Assembly: GCA_033439795.1 (NCBI GenBank)
Contig: JAUTDP010000018.1
Coordinates: forward strand, 124,001-188,000
Direction: 5' to 3'
Length of the DNA stretch: 64,000 bases
From: Sordaria brevicollis
Lineage: Eukaryota; Ascomycota; Sordariomycetes; Sordariales; Sordariaceae
In this document: positions 42,680 through 55,193 of the stretch, piece after piece
Numbering within the stretch: position 1 is the first letter of the stretch
Layout of the letters: each line of letters opens with the position of its first letter
Program-made: the position numbers and the translations under genes
Notes under the pieces: generated by a model
Databases searched by the model: none
What the model was told of the DNA's origin: nothing
What the model saw: only the letters and a program-made list of their open reading frames with translations

Positions 42680-44202
42680 TGTGGATTGTGTTGTTGTGAT
42701 ATGTAAGGACTGAAGCAGGATATGCGAAACCTGAACGGCGGTCGTTTCTCGAAGCGGTTTTGGAGGCAGTGATTTCGGTCGGTTATTGAGCAAGATGCGT
42801 CGAAGGGCGGCCTAGGGTATCGTGAAAAGCGTTGCAGTGGTGATGACGCTGGGTAGAGGAAGGCCAGGCGGGAGGGGCAAATCTATTCGTCAATTTCGCA
42901 AGTTCGAGTTGAAAAATTAGACAAATGAATGGAAAAGCGTAACGGTTCGTGAAATGAGAGAGCCCAAAATCGTCAAAAGTGGTCAACTGGAAAAGAAATG
43001 GAGAGATTATGCCAGAGTGGTTGTCATGTCTCGTGGCGCCGTCGAGAGTCAAGATGGGACTTTGTAACGAGGAGAAAGAATGGGTTTGGCGTCAGGCTCT
43101 GGCTGCGACGGGGCGATGCACTGGTGGCACCTGGTTGCCGTCAAGGTGGTCCCCTCCTCCGCTAACAGAGCGCCCCTGCGGAGTCAAGGGACCGCCCGCT
43201 GAAAGTGCCACCGGCAGGCAGGCATCAGCGCCAGTTACGCAGCCGCAGCCTGTTAGTGGAGATAACGGGCATGGATGCTATGAGACGAAAGTCCCAGGAT
43301 CAGTTGAAATGAAGGAACCAACGACACCACGAAGTCTACCGTCAGACTTCAGGTGACGAATGTTTCAGTTTTCGAATGTCTAAATACCTAGTATATACAC
43401 TACCGTGGTAATTCTTTACGTATTCGTCTCTTACATATCTTGGTGCCACAGGGCAAGTGGTGAGATCAGTTAGAGGTATGTTATAACAACACCTACAAAG
43501 TTGAACGAAGAAACATCCAAGTGATGCTGTCCATGAATGAACCTTCACGATGCCCGGGCCTGATGTCCAGGCATGGATGGAAACTGGGCAAACCTCTACC
43601 AAGTGAAAGACAGGACAAACGATGTCCTGCTTCCGAAGAAATATCTATTTTTACAGCATAGGTGAAAGTCCATTCATCTAGAGTTTTGTACACTGAGGAA
43701 GGTGCGACCAGATGAACTTCCCCTGTATCAAACCTCCAGGTGGCTCAAGCTCCCCCGCCTCCTGCCAGATGCGTCAACCAGCAACCTCAACGTCCAACCG
43801 CCCGCCTGGACAGCGGTGCCCCGCCAACCGCCCCTGCCGATATCGATACGGGCGGTATCCGCAACTCCAGTTCGTCATCTGTCAGTTCACAGGAGGAAGG
43901 AAGCTGAGGACACGCTCCTGCCATCGGAACATTCGACCCCATTCCCATTCCTTCCATTTTCCCAGCTCTAGTACTCTGTATACCCTCGAATTCCTTACAA
44001 ATCAAGCGCGTCCCTTTTACTTCCATTCACCTGCTGTTCTTTCCTTCAAGGTTTTCGACGGGAGCACGAGCCCACGATTTTATTTAGGCTGCCCTTCTGA
44101 AGCTCACCCTCCGCCTGCGGTGTCCCATAGCAACTACTCAGCTCCCCCGCCCCCGTCTTCGACCCATCACCATCGGCCGAGGTCCGATCAACAACAACAA
44201 AG
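42680..44202. other. Divergent promoter region, no supported gene
   Basis: About 1.5 kb between the divergent STRAP and Doa1 genes. ORFs within it lack motifs and conserved starts. Confidence 0.55.
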
Positions 44203-46742
44203 ATGGTGCAGGAATTCAAGCTCTCAGCCCAGCTAAAGGGCCACGAATCTGATGTCAGTATGGCGACAAAGAGCCCCGTCCTTCAAAGCTAACCCTTTGC
44301 GCCAACCAGGTTCGCGCAGTTAGCTTCCCAGCACCTAATGTCGTCCTCTCTGCCTCCCGAGACCATACCGTTCGACTTTGGCGCAAGGCGACAAGCCAGT
44401 CACCCTTCGACGACACCATCGTTACCCAAGGCCATGGCTACATCAACTCTCTTACCTTTATCCCACCTACTGGCGAATACTCCGATGGACTGGTAGTTTC
44501 AGGCGGCCAGGAGCCCATCATCGAGGTCAAGAAGCCGAATGCGACACCCGAAGTCAACGCCGAACGCCTGCTTGTTGGACATGGTCACAATGTGTGCACA
44601 CTCGACGTCTCGCCCGATGGCAAATGGCTTGTTTCTGGCAGCTGGGATGGCAAAGCGATCGTTTGGAACACTACTACATGGAAAATGGCCCATGTGCTTG
44701 TTCACAACATGGACAACAGGGGTGTCTGGACTGTTCTCGCATACGACGCCGATACCATCATTACCGGAAGCGCAGACAACAATGTGCGGATATTCCGACT
44801 GAAAGGCGCCACGGGCCTCGAAATTGAAGCTGCGCGCACCCTCAGTACCGGTGATATTGTGCGCGCATTGTGCAAGCTCCCCTCGGGGCTAAAGGGACAT
44901 CCCAGTGGTGCTGACTTCGCCAGTGCCGGCAATGATGGCGCCATTCGGCTGTGGAAGCTTTCAGGGAAAGAAGTGGGAAACCTTCAAGGTCATGACAGCT
45001 TCATCTACTCACTTGCCGCCCTGCCTACCGGCGAGATTGTCAGTTCTGGAGAAGACCGCACCTTGAGAGTTTGGAGAGGCTCCGAATGCGTTCAGACCAT
45101 CACACATCCTGCCATCTCCGTTTGGGCTGTTGCGGTCTGTCCCGAAAATGGCGACATTGTATCCGGTGCCAGCGACAACATGGTCCGTGTCTTCACTCGA
45201 AGTGCTGACCGGACAGCTGACGCCGAAACTATCGCGCAGTTCGAAGAGTCTGTCAGGAACTCTGCGATCCCACAGCAGCAGGTCGGCTCTACTATCAACA
45301 AGGAGAAACTTAACACCAAGGACTGGCTGCAAACCAATGTCGGCAACAAGGATGGTCAAATCAAGATGATTAGGGAGGAGGACGGCACCATTGGCGCCTA
45401 CCAATGGTCTATGGGTAAGTGTAGTCAGACGACCCTTGCTTTTCAACCAAGCTAACTTTGTTATGCAGGCCAACAAGAATGGATTCACGTCGGTACGGTT
45501 GTCGATTCTGCTGGTAGCAGTGGAAAGAAGGTGTCGTACCAGGGTAAGGAATACGACTACGTCTTTGACGTGGATATTGAGGACGGAAAACCACCCCTTA
45601 AGCTCCCTTACAACCTGTCACAGAATCCGTACGACGCAGCCACCAAGTTCCTTGGTGATAATGAACTCCCAATCTCGTATCTCGACAGCGTCGCCAACTT
45701 CATCACACAGAATACACAGGGTGCCACGCTAGTACAAACCGCTGAGGCACCCTCGAGCGACCCCTACGGCACCGACTCTCGGTACATCCCTGGCCAGGAT
45801 AGTCAACCCTCGAAACCCAAGTACTTGCCGCATACCGAGTTCCTCAGTCTGACCAACGGAAAACTTGAGCCAGCCCTGGCTAGGCTCAAGACGCTCAACA
45901 CCAAGCATATTCAGGCTGGGAACAAGGACATTGCGATGAACCCCGATAGTGTGGATGATCTCGAGGGACTTGTCAAGCAGCTGCTTCAGCCAGCTTCTAG
46001 TGCCGGAAAGCTGGCCAACTTGGACACGTCGAAGCTCATTCTCCTTACGCTCATCACACAATGGCCTTACGCCGACAGGCTGCCAGCGCTAGATCTTCTT
46101 CGTTGTCTCGCCGCCTGGCCCGCCGCTACCTCGATCACGGACGAACGCTATGGCGACATCATCGACATTGCGCTCAGAGGCGCGCTTGACGTTGAGGACC
46201 CCGTATCTGCAGATACTTCGCTGGGCGACTTGGTCACCAACAAATTTGACGCATCAAAGGCGAATGCCAACAGCGTCATGATGGCCCTCCGTACCGTTGT
46301 CAACCTCTTCAAGCTTGACGACAGTCGCGAGCTGGTAATCAGCAAGGCCGGCGACATTCTCTCTTTCATGGGAAGTATTGTTGGTCTCGGCGGGGACAAG
46401 AACGTGATCGGCGCCGAGAACAACAACTTCCAGATTGCGCTGACTTCGGCGGCCTTCAACTTTGCCTGCCTGTTCTACAGGGAAAGGAAGGTGGATGCGA
46501 ACTTGGACGAGATCGCTCTCCTCATCATGATCGTCGAGGCCACTGTGCGCAGGCAGAAGGACCCCGAGGTCCTTTTCCGCGCTCTCATGGCGCTCGGCAT
46601 GGTTCTCTCTATCGGCCCGCAGCCGGTGGCCGAGGCGAAGAAGCAGGGGGTTGATGCTTGGCTGAGGGAGGTGGTTAAGCAGACTCAGGAGCAGCGTCTC
46701 AAGGACGTTGCTGAGGAGTGTCTTGCGTATATTCGGGCGTGA
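44203..46742 (+). CDS. doa1: Doa1/Ufd3/PLAA ubiquitin-binding WD40 protein, 3 exons
   Basis: Exons 44203-44253, 44310-45414 and 45469-46742 (809 aa). The first intron donor is GTCAGT and the second GTAAGT, both with GCTAAC branch sites. The N-terminal half is a WD40 propeller (LKGHESDVRAVSFP, GHGHNVCTLDVSPDGKWL, GNDGAIRLWKLSGKE, GEDRTLRVWRG, GASDNMVRVFTRS). A PFU ubiquitin-binding domain follows (NKDGQIKMIREEDGTIGAY...EWIHVGTVV, YDYVFDVDIEDG), then a C-terminal PUL armadillo domain (about 540-809). This is the Cdc48 cofactor that handles ubiquitylated proteins and ubiquitin recycling. Length and domain order match. Confidence 0.95.
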
Positions 46743-47577
46743 GAAGGTCGGAAAAGTTTGATGCGTCAATCCGGTATTACAATAGGAAGGGAGCTTGAGT
46801 CAGGAGACAGGTCCGTTCAGCGGCAGTTAATGCAGTTTATCATATGGCACCAGTAAGCCTAGCCGGTATAGAGCTGAGCACAATTAGTAAATACAGACGA
46901 TTTTGCAATTTGATACTTAGTTTCCTTGGCGCATCTTCCATTATACAAGTACCTTATTTTGCCACATATACCGCAATGATAGTGATCTTTCGATGGCATG
47001 TTCGAGTAGGCGCTCGGTTGTTGCCGAACCGATCATCCGATGTGATCAAACGGTGCGGTCGGCTGATGGAACAAGGTATGAGCTGGAAGTGTGAACCAAA
47101 TCTCTTAAAAGAAAATTCGCGATAGCCCTGAAAGGTCAATTGTCAAACCGGTAGAAAACAAAGCCTATCATGCACCTGGCGATATCAAAGGTGTTGTATC
47201 AGCTTGGTTCAAAATCGGTTGGTTCATTTTCGCGAGAACATCAGAGAAATGTGGGAGAGAGAAAGAGGTATATACAGAAAAATCGACAGATTGCCGAAGT
47301 GAAAACACGCGCGCCTGCCGTCGCCCGCGCCGGGGGGATATAGTACTGTAACAAAAATTGGGAATCCATTATTGCTTTCCATTCCTTTCCTTTCCTCCCA
47401 GTAAACGCCCAAAAATACACATTTCTCGTTGCTCATCGTGAGCCTCATAGCCCTTGAAACAATGTTGATCTCTCCTCCCATTATGTCGCCTTAGCCTGCC
47501 ACATCATCGTCTTCTTTTTTTTCTTGGCATTTCACCAAGGCGTTTCCAAACCTCCATCGACTTCTATTGTAGCACGC
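46743..47577. other. Convergent 3' region, no supported gene
   Basis: About 0.83 kb between convergent genes. A 93-aa ATG ORF at 46,844 has no coding support. Confidence 0.55.
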
Positions 47578-48430
47578 TTATAGCATCATCCACAACGCAC
47601 CCGCGACAAAAGGCACCCATCCGGCCATCTTAGCGACCGACGAAGCGACGCTAACCTGGGCGAGCTTGTCGCGGCCGGCCTCAAGCACCTTGATAGTGTA
47701 CAAATCGGCAGCGCCCAGATCGGAGCTGTTGAAGCAGTTGGTCTTGTTGACTTGGGCGACGCGCGGGTCGCCGGGAGGGACGAAGGTGATGTCGACGCAC
47801 TACAATATTTCCGAGTCAGTACTCTGTCCATGGGAGCGGCGTCAAGAAGGATATGTGGTTAAGGTATGTGAGGGCAGACATACCGAATACAAAGCAGCAC
47901 CATGCACCGCCAACTCCACCAGCTGAATCGTCGCATTATCTCCTTCCTTGAACTCAAAGCCCGCGGGCGTTGACACCTGGGGCAGGCAGAAAGTGCCAGG
48001 GTACGGGTTCTTGCCGGGGCCGATGATCTGGAAGGGAGGTACCATGGGGAAACTCATGTTCTTGGGCCCGCCGTCGGGACCGTCGTTGCCAACTCCGAGG
48101 TTGACGTAGATGAAGGCTGTGGCGTGGCCTTGGAACCAACCGGGCTGGAAGGAGATGGCGCCGCCTGTTGTGGGCCAGTAGGTGCGGTTTTGGGTGAGGG
48201 TGAGGCCGCCGCCTTGAATGGGGGGTTACATTAGTATGTTGTCGTGTTGATGTGTATAGTTGGGCTTCAAGATGGGATAGTAGTAACTTACAAGGATACA
48301 TCCACTGCATGCCGTAAGGGAATTCGTCATTGTCTTTTAGGTTGTTGCCTCTCCAGCCGGGATATGTGATGACGGTGTGGGCGGAAGCCAGCGCCGCGCT
48401 GGCGAGGGTGAGGAGTGTTGATGTGAGCAT
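47578..48430 (-). CDS. BIM1/X325-type copper-binding LPMO-like protein, 3 exons
   Basis: Exons 48430-48292, 48212-47884 and 47799-47578 (229 aa). Introns are 79 and 84 bp. The signal peptide MLTSTLLTLASAALASA should be cut before His18, so the mature protein starts HTVITYPGWRGNNL, the copper-ligand His of the X325 family. Then come EFPYGMQWMYPCGG (across the first junction) and further Cys in TFCLPQ, YSCVDIT and KTNCFN. The C-terminal hydrophobic tail (VPFVAGALWMML) after a small-residue site fits a GPI signal. X325/BIM1 proteins have an LPMO fold and copper but lack known oxidative activity; BIM1 helps copper uptake in Cryptococcus. Location: cell surface. Confidence 0.9.
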
Positions 48431-50441
48431 GTTGGATGGTGATGTGTGTGTATATGTGAGATCGAGTTGGTGGTATCGATAACCGAAGTCTTCTAAAAGT
48501 CCTCCCCTCCAGAACCCAAGGCTGACCCTTCTTTTCCTTCAGATTTCCTGAACAGCTTTTCGCGACCTTGTAGACTGAATATGTTGCCGACCCGAATATG
48601 TGTGACCAGTAGTGAGATGTATCGTCGTATGGTAGTGAGATGCTCGCGATGTTCAGGAATTAAAGTTGAAGTCGATGGATGTCTCAGTCAGGTTGCTGGA
48701 CTGATATCGAAAAGAGCTTTGGGCTGATGTGAGAGAAAAGGAGTTCGGAGAGAGACCGAAGGAATGACTAGTCGGGACATGGCAGGTAGGTATATCTCAC
48801 AGCATGAGCCAATGCGAACCATTCTGTGTTCCCTCACCCGCCAGGCCGCAGCCGCCCAGGCCTTGTCGAAGAGAGACAGAGACCCATCGGCACACAGGAC
48901 TGGGACCCTTGTGTGTGAGTGACGGGAGCGAGTTGAATCCCGCCTTTGCCCCCCCTGCGCGGTGGGTGTGGCCCCCAGTCCGGCACACGCTTTTCCTCGC
49001 AAGGTTGATAGAATCTCACGAGGGCAAAAGAGCGAACAGGGGAAAACGGCTGAAGAGAGGTCGAGCCGTCGAGGCCCCTGGTTAGTGATCATGAATGTCC
49101 AGCCAATGGGATCGCCGTTCCCGCCTCGGTGCTGCAGGCGACTCGCTAGGACGGAGCAAACTCATGTCAAAGACCCGGGCCAATGTGATTGAACCCTCGT
49201 CCTCCGGTGCTCATTCTGCACACGCTATCACCAACACTTGACCAGCGGCCGCTACCACCTTGATGAGTGGAATTTGCCATGCTCCGTTTCCAATGGCATC
49301 GAACATTGTGGGACATGCATCAAAGACTCGAAGAGAGTCAGCATCGAGAACATCTCTGAGTTGGCTCTATTCCTGATCCTCTTGCGACCTGGAAAGAACC
49401 TCAAAACTGAGAAAGGCACAGCTCGGTCTTTAGTTTCGATCGTTGACTGTCCCTCCGGTCGTTACAGTGTGATCCCTTGGCGTATCCTTGAGATTTTCCC
49501 CGTCGTTCAAGGTTCAGCCAATTCTTTTTCAGATATAAGCGCCAAAGTCGGGGAATGGGCCAATCAGAGCGCAGAAGTGCTTCTTGATGGTTATCTCACC
49601 TCCGCAACGCTAACTTGGCGGTTGCTTTTTGACTTTTGATGCCACTGTGATATGAAGGTCAGCGTGTGTTCTTGGATGCTTGAATCTCGCCTTCACAGGC
49701 CGAAGGACCCGTGTATCATCGCTTTTTGGAAACGGTTGAAGTCATCATGAGGCGCTGCGATACACAGCAGCCCTCAGTTAAAGAGGTTCCGTCTGTATCG
49801 GGAAACAATCTGCTCCCTGTACGCGCTACGCCTTCCCCGTGTCCATCCTTTGAAGCGGCCCGCAAGCTTGAGAGGCAACGCCTTCTAGAAGAAGTTGGAG
49901 GGCAGTTAATGATTACTTGCAGCGGAGATGATATCTTAGTTGTTTTGATGGGCGGTGGTGCAACCGTCAGCGTCAGCTTTCCCAGCCGTGGGCCCGTGGC
50001 AGCCCAAAAGCCAGTTGTAGCGGGAGAGTAAGCCACCCATCGTTGCCGGCAAAAGGATGATATCCTGTTTTAGGTGCGAAGAGGAAGGAGAAAAAATAGG
50101 TTGGTGCGACAAGACGGCAAAATGATCATCGTCGACTTCGGCGAGTTGGACAGAAATTCGGGTCGCACTTCCCTCGGACAGAAACAACCACGGAATTGCA
50201 GAAGGAACGAGGGGAAGCTCACAAAAAAGAATGGGCATTTGGAACTGGCAGGAGCTTTCCCGGTGTCGTTCTGGGCAGTGGAGCTTGGACCATCTAGGGG
50301 AGCTCTGGTCGACAGCTCCCCGAAAGGCAGGCGGTGAGGCGATAAGGCAGAAACCGTTCCTTATCGCATGTCTCTCCTCACAATTTCAATGCCAATTGGC
50401 AGTCACCAATGTTTGCAACACACCACACTTGAACTCGAACA
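48431..50441. other. Large divergent intergenic region, no supported gene
   Basis: About 2 kb between the BIM1-like and SRR1-like genes. Several ORFs of 60-134 codons lie on both strands, most starting with TTG/GTG/CTG and none with motifs. The leader of the SRR1-like gene is at the right end. Confidence 0.5.
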
Positions 50442-51425
50442 ATGACACAGCAAGACGGAGAATGGAGCCAGGTCAGCCGGAAGCGCGGGCGCATGCGGCA
50501 TGTACCAAAGCCCAAGACGGATGTGGATGAGACCAAGGAGAATGGCCTGGGAATTCGACCAAACCCAAACCCCGAATTCACAGTCAGCGACATCCAGAAG
50601 CATCACGACACAGCAACACAAGAATGGCAGATATCGGATTGTTGGAACACCCTGAAGGACCTTCTTGCCACTGCTTTATCCGAGGCCAATCATCCACCCA
50701 TTACAAAAGCCATATGTTTCGGGCCTGGTCCCTATGATCCTAGCAATGGCAGCTTTGCGGCCAGACGGACAGCCCATATGCAGACCGTGGCTTTCTGTGC
50801 CATTGTTGACTTCCTAGGTCGGTAGCTCATTAGGTTGTGGGCATTGTGGAATCAAAGTTACTGATACTGTTTGATAGAATCTCAGTGTGAAAATAAAATT
50901 AAACGTGTGATTCAAGAGCCCATGTTCACCCATATCGACAAAGACTTCTGCGTCGAGCTTGGGTTTGAGGTTGTCGATACGCCAGACGCGTTTCCCATGG
51001 TCGATGAGCAGACTTTGGTCTACGGTATCCACATGGAGCTCCGTACTTACTATCTTGCCCTGGCGACACTCCCTACTGTCTTCATCGGCGGGGGTCTGGG
51101 AGAATGGGAGAGAGTCATCGACTTTGAGCCCAGCCTCAAGGAGTTCGTTGGACCCATTGCTGAAATGGACGCGACTTACACCAAATACCCTTTTCCCGAC
51201 ATGAACTATATCTTCTCCAGTACGACCATGTATTGGCGGAAGCAGAACGATGTCCTCGAGAGTACGAGCAAGCCTGAAGCGTCACTACCAGCAGATACCG
51301 AAACATCCAAGGAGACATCGGACATTGCCCAAGCTTTGGAAGGCCTCAAGTTGTCGGAGCAAGGTTCAGCAGAAAAGACATCGGAACCGGACTCGGATAA
51401 AAGTCCTGAGAAAGCCGTGTCTTGA
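50442..51425 (+). CDS. SRR1-like domain protein, 2 exons
   Basis: Exons 50442-50817 and 50878-51425 (307 aa). The 60-bp intron has donor GTCGGT and a TACTGAT branch. The N-terminus is short and basic (VSRKRGRMRHVPK). The core reads AICFGPGPYDPSNG then MQTVAFCAIVDFLE, the place of the SRR1 signature, followed by FTHIDKDFCVELGFEVVDTPDAF and ALATLPTVFIGGGLGEWERVI. SRR1 in plants acts in circadian timing and yeast Ber1 in microtubule-related functions; the biochemical role is unknown. The last 60 residues are Ser/Glu/Lys-rich and probably disordered. Confidence 0.72.
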
Positions 51426-51779
51426 TGTCACCAGAGAATCGAGGCCGCTGACGACTGACGAGGGATGATAAGCACCTCGTGCCAAGAGGGCTAGGTAATC
51501 CATCACTTTCTCTACACTCAAATTTCATCATTTGGGCTTGCTTTTCGCTCCCATGCACCGGACCGGACTTTTCCTCATGAGAATTTCGGCACTCTTTTCT
51601 CTCATGGCGCACATTATCAGCCTCTTTCCCGGCAACACGGTCATCTTAGCTTCTTTCGTCGGAGTTAATTGCACCCGCGATATCAGAATATCAAGATTTC
51701 ATTGATATCTGCTCCGCTGCGCTCTTTTCAATTTGCAGATCCGGAAGACTTGATATACACTACATCCACATTGTCGGTG
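51426..51779. other. Convergent 3' spacer
   Basis: About 0.35 kb; no gene seen. Confidence 0.55.
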
Positions 51780-52235
51780 TCAGTCGCACTGGTGGTCTAG
51801 GACCACAAGAGTCAACGCCGGATCCCTCTCTGCAAACGGCTCAACACGATTGGACCACTCAATGATGTGTGTTATAGCACGTTTGCTATACTCATATCCC
51901 TCTGTATACAGTCTCATTGCTGAGATTTGGAAAGCTGAAAGTCGGTCGAATGCACAGCAAAGGAGTCTGGCGGCGCCGGCAAAGGACGAGAAGAGGAAAG
52001 GAGTCCACAAATGATGTCACCTTGGCAATAAACCACTCCCGATCGGGGCAAGGGTCAAAGCGTAAAAGTCGCGATGCAATTTCGCAAGATTGCGGCGGAC
52101 AGGGAATGGAACTTCGGGGTAAGCCTTGGCGAACGCCTGTTCCAGAAGATTGACGGCCCAGGTGCCTGGAACCGTGCTCTCATCAAGCGATGTTTCGTCT
52201 GTCTGAAGGTCATCGTGATCCTCCTTCTCTTTCAT
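51780..52235 (-). CDS. Possible 133-aa hypothetical protein, 2 exons
   Basis: Tentative model with exons 52235-52021 and 51966-51780 and a 54-bp intron (donor GTGACA, acceptor GCCAG). The first exon, from a real ATG, reads MKEKEDHDDLQTDETS then helical WAVNLLEQAFAKAYPEVPF. The second exon contains SAMRLYTEGYEYSKRA and ITHIIEWSNRVEPF. Both halves look protein-like. No branch site is convincing, and a donor a few codons earlier (GTTTAT) gives an alternative join. No family recognised. Confidence 0.35.
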
Positions 52236-52450
52236 TTCTTCTTCAGCCTTGATGCGCTACGGCGCAAACTGAACGACACAAACCAACACGCTCGCTCCAA
52301 CGACCTCTTCTGAGGTTCACCACAGGCGCCGATCCTCCTACGGCAACAGACGAGACATATTCACGACGGCTACAAGCGAGCGAGATGGCCTCAGGGTTCT
52401 AATAGTCCATCCACCTCAGTCCCAGAACCCCAGATTCAGAAAGATTCCCA

Positions 52451-53518
52451 ATGGATCCATCGCATCTTCCGGGATCGTCTTCGTCTCCAACCAGAGACCA
52501 CACTCGCGGCGTTCGATTCGCCGAAGGACAGCCTGAGCACCACATATACCAACCTCAACCGAGACGACCATCACCAAGAACATCACCGAGGAACTCACCA
52601 ACGCATGGAAAGGCGCCCGAGGTGTACTGGGCAGACGATGACCGGGAAGATGACCGCAGGAACACTATAATGAGTGTCGGAGAAGAGTCGAAATACACTT
52701 TCTTTCGTGAAGGAACACCAACGCCACCAGAGTATAACGATGAGCACGAGAAGGGCCTAGCAGCTGAACGGGCTGCGGCAGGTAGCGCGGCAGCTGGGAG
52801 TTATGCGACTCGGTCTACAGTCCCCGACAGTCTTCCGCCATCTGAAGGATCTCGAGGCTGTATCGGAAGGTATCAACAAAGATGGGGTTTGAGGAGAGGC
52901 GTAATATGGGCAATTATCGTGGCGGTGATATTACTTGTTATCGTGCTTCCTCTGAGCGTGGGTCTTGGTGTTGGGTTATCAAAGTCGTCGAAGTCCGCCG
53001 CGACAGAACCTAGCCCGTCAAGGTACGACAGCCATTCGTCTCACTTCGCCTGCTTGTACCTCTGCTGACCACTTGCAAATAGTTCCGCCCCTCCTATACC
53101 CAGCAGCTCCGTATCCCATCTCAGTTCCTCGGCCATGCCCAGTCACTCCCAGACGGCACTCCCAAGCGCAACAACAACGCCCACCAGTACCACCTCCTCC
53201 GCAAATAGCAAACCAAGACCAACAGCCTACTCCGACTGTCCCGCCGCCAACAACACCATGCACCGCATCCCAGGCCTCGCAAAAAGCTTCCTGCGCCTCT
53301 GTGGAGTAGATTATTCCGCAGACGACCTCGGCAACTTCCTCGCCGGCAGCATGGCTGAGTGCATCGATGCCTGCGCGGCCATGGAGAGGTGTACCGGCTG
53401 CTCATGGGGTTACCTGGACGGTGACAAGGGGAACAAGCATCGGTGCTGGCTGAAGGGCAATTTGGGCACTCCGAGGGAGGAGCCGAGTGATTGGTGTTTT
53501 GCGATGATTCCGCGATGA
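52451..53518 (+). CDS. Single-pass membrane protein with Cys-rich PAN-like C-terminus, 2 exons
   Basis: Exons 52451-53022 and 53083-53518 (335 aa). The 60-bp intron has donor GTACGA and branch CTGAC. A disordered Pro/Ser/Arg-rich N-terminus of about 145 residues should be cytosolic (no signal peptide). A helix IWAIIVAVILLVIVLPLSVG follows near 152-171, then a Ser/Thr-rich stalk with PSSSVSHLSSSAMPSH, then a Cys-rich module of about 105 residues: DCPAANN, LRLCGVDY, ECIDACAAMERCTGCSWG, HRCWLKG, DWCFAMIPR. The C..C..C..CSW order resembles the PAN/Apple modules seen at the end of fungal type II membrane proteins. Ligand unknown. Confidence 0.8.
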
Positions 53519-53809
53519 TTGTTAGTGAGGTATGATGAAGTGGAAGTGGAAGTCATTTGGAGAGAGGATTGAAGAGGATTGGAAGATACCCAAATTCCTG
53601 GCACGCAACACATGTCCAGAGTACGAAGCTCATTCGCTCAGTTACATCTCCTAATGTCATATCGTGGGCCTGTTGCTCGACCGCATTTAAACGTCTCTTG
53701 AGGGTACGGCCCGCTTCGACAAGTATTTTACGATGTTCCTCAACAAAAGAAATTCTCATATTGTTCAATAGATGTTGACAGACGATCAAAGACATGAAAT
53801 GATGTTGAC

Positions 53810-55193
53810 CTAGTGTGTCTTGGGGATGATCTTTGCCGCCTCCATCTCTCCAAAGACATCCGACAACGACTTCCACGAATCCACGTATCTGGTAAGAAAC
53901 CCAGCATTAGCAGATGCTCATCATAATCAAAGGGAAAGAAGAATACGTACCCAGTCCACCCAGCCTCCCTAGCCTTACTCATGCTAATAACCAAATCGAA
54001 GTTTCTCCCCAAGACAAAGTCAGTAAAAGCCCACGTCGCCTTCTCCAGCGCATCCTTCTGCAACCCTTCCCTCTCGGCGAGCTTATTCCACGCCTGCTTG
54101 ACCTCATCCGTCTGCGCCCACTTGGCCAAACTAATCCTCTGCTCCAGCTGACTTGGCGGAACCGACTTTTCCGTTCCTTCCAACCCGCACTCCTTGGCCA
54201 GAATCGTCACCGGCTGCGGCGCACTCTCCGTCAACACGACCTTATTCGCCAACTCCCCCGCCTTCTGGGAGAACTGATCCGCCTTAACCTTCATCCCAAA
54301 CCGCTGCGCCACTCTAGGCCACATATCCTGCCAGCTCTGCACATCGCCATTGACGACATTAAAAGCCTGGTTCGCCGCCTTCGGTTCAGTCGCAGCCCAC
54401 ACGCAAAACTGCGCGTGCAGCTTGCTAGACGTGAACGAGTCAAACTTGGTATAAAAAGTCTCGGAACCCGGGAATTCAAGATCGCGACCGAGTTCCTTGT
54501 TCACAGCCGCGTAGATTCCCAACCCGGAAGCGAGGTTCATAAAGTTCCCGTTCGCGAAACCGATCACGTCGTTCGGGTAGGTGACCGTCCAGCTCACCTG
54601 CGGGTGTTTGCTCTCGGCACTACCGCAGAATTCCTTCAGGATGTCTTGCTGGCGGTAGTAGAAATTGGGCGGCCACTTGGACTCATCGCGCAGCCAGGGG
54701 TCGGACTCGAGCATCGGGTTTTTGGGCTGGCCCAGGTGTACGCCGTATTGCTTGCATCCTGTCACCAAAACGATGCGCTTGATTTTGGAGATGGCGCCTG
54801 TGATTTCGAGGGCGTGCAGGAAGTTTTGGAGCATGTCGCCGTTTACTTGCCAGTTTTCTTTTTCCGTGTCCTTTTGGAGGTAGGCGGAGAAGAAGACGTA
54901 TTCGGCGTCTTGGATTGACTGCAGGTCCTTGGCCATGTCGGAGGCGGAGTTGAGGAGGTCGATGTGGTGGTGCTGCACGTTGGAGCCGAATTCCTCTTGC
55001 TTGGAGCGCGAGAGGGCGTGGACGGTCTTCCATTGGGAGGGGTTGGCGGAGAGCTCTTTGACGATCTCGCGGCCAAGGATGCCTGGGAAGTGAAGAGAGG
55101 GTTAGTTTAGTGTCTCGGTTTTCGGGATGTTTGGAGAAAAGGTGTGAATTGGATCAACTTACCGGTGGCACCGAGGACGATTGCTGAAGACAT
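53810..55193 (-). CDS. PRISE-type SDR reductase (NAD(P)-dependent), 3 exons
   Basis: Exons 55193-55163, 55082-53951 and 53888-53810 (413 aa). Introns are 80 and 62 bp. The first exon carries MSSAIVLGATG, and splicing completes the nucleotide-binding loop GATGILG. Next come AEYVFFSAYLQ, RIVLVTGCKQYGVHLG (PRISE TGxKxY motif), and WPPNFYYRQQDIL with the catalytic Tyr. The PRISE signature continues with WTVTYPNDVIGFANG. These enzymes (progesterone 5-beta-reductase/iridoid synthase-like) reduce activated C=C bonds with NADPH. The fungal substrate is unknown. The final exon supplies YVDSWKSLSDVFGEME. Confidence 0.9.

Noticed and set aside
46844..47125. 93-aa ATG ORF after the Doa1 gene
   Set aside because: No motif; lies in a convergent 3' region.
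49238..49639. 133-aa plus ORF in the BIM1-SRR1 spacer
   Set aside because: Starts with TTG, no recognisable domains or splice context.
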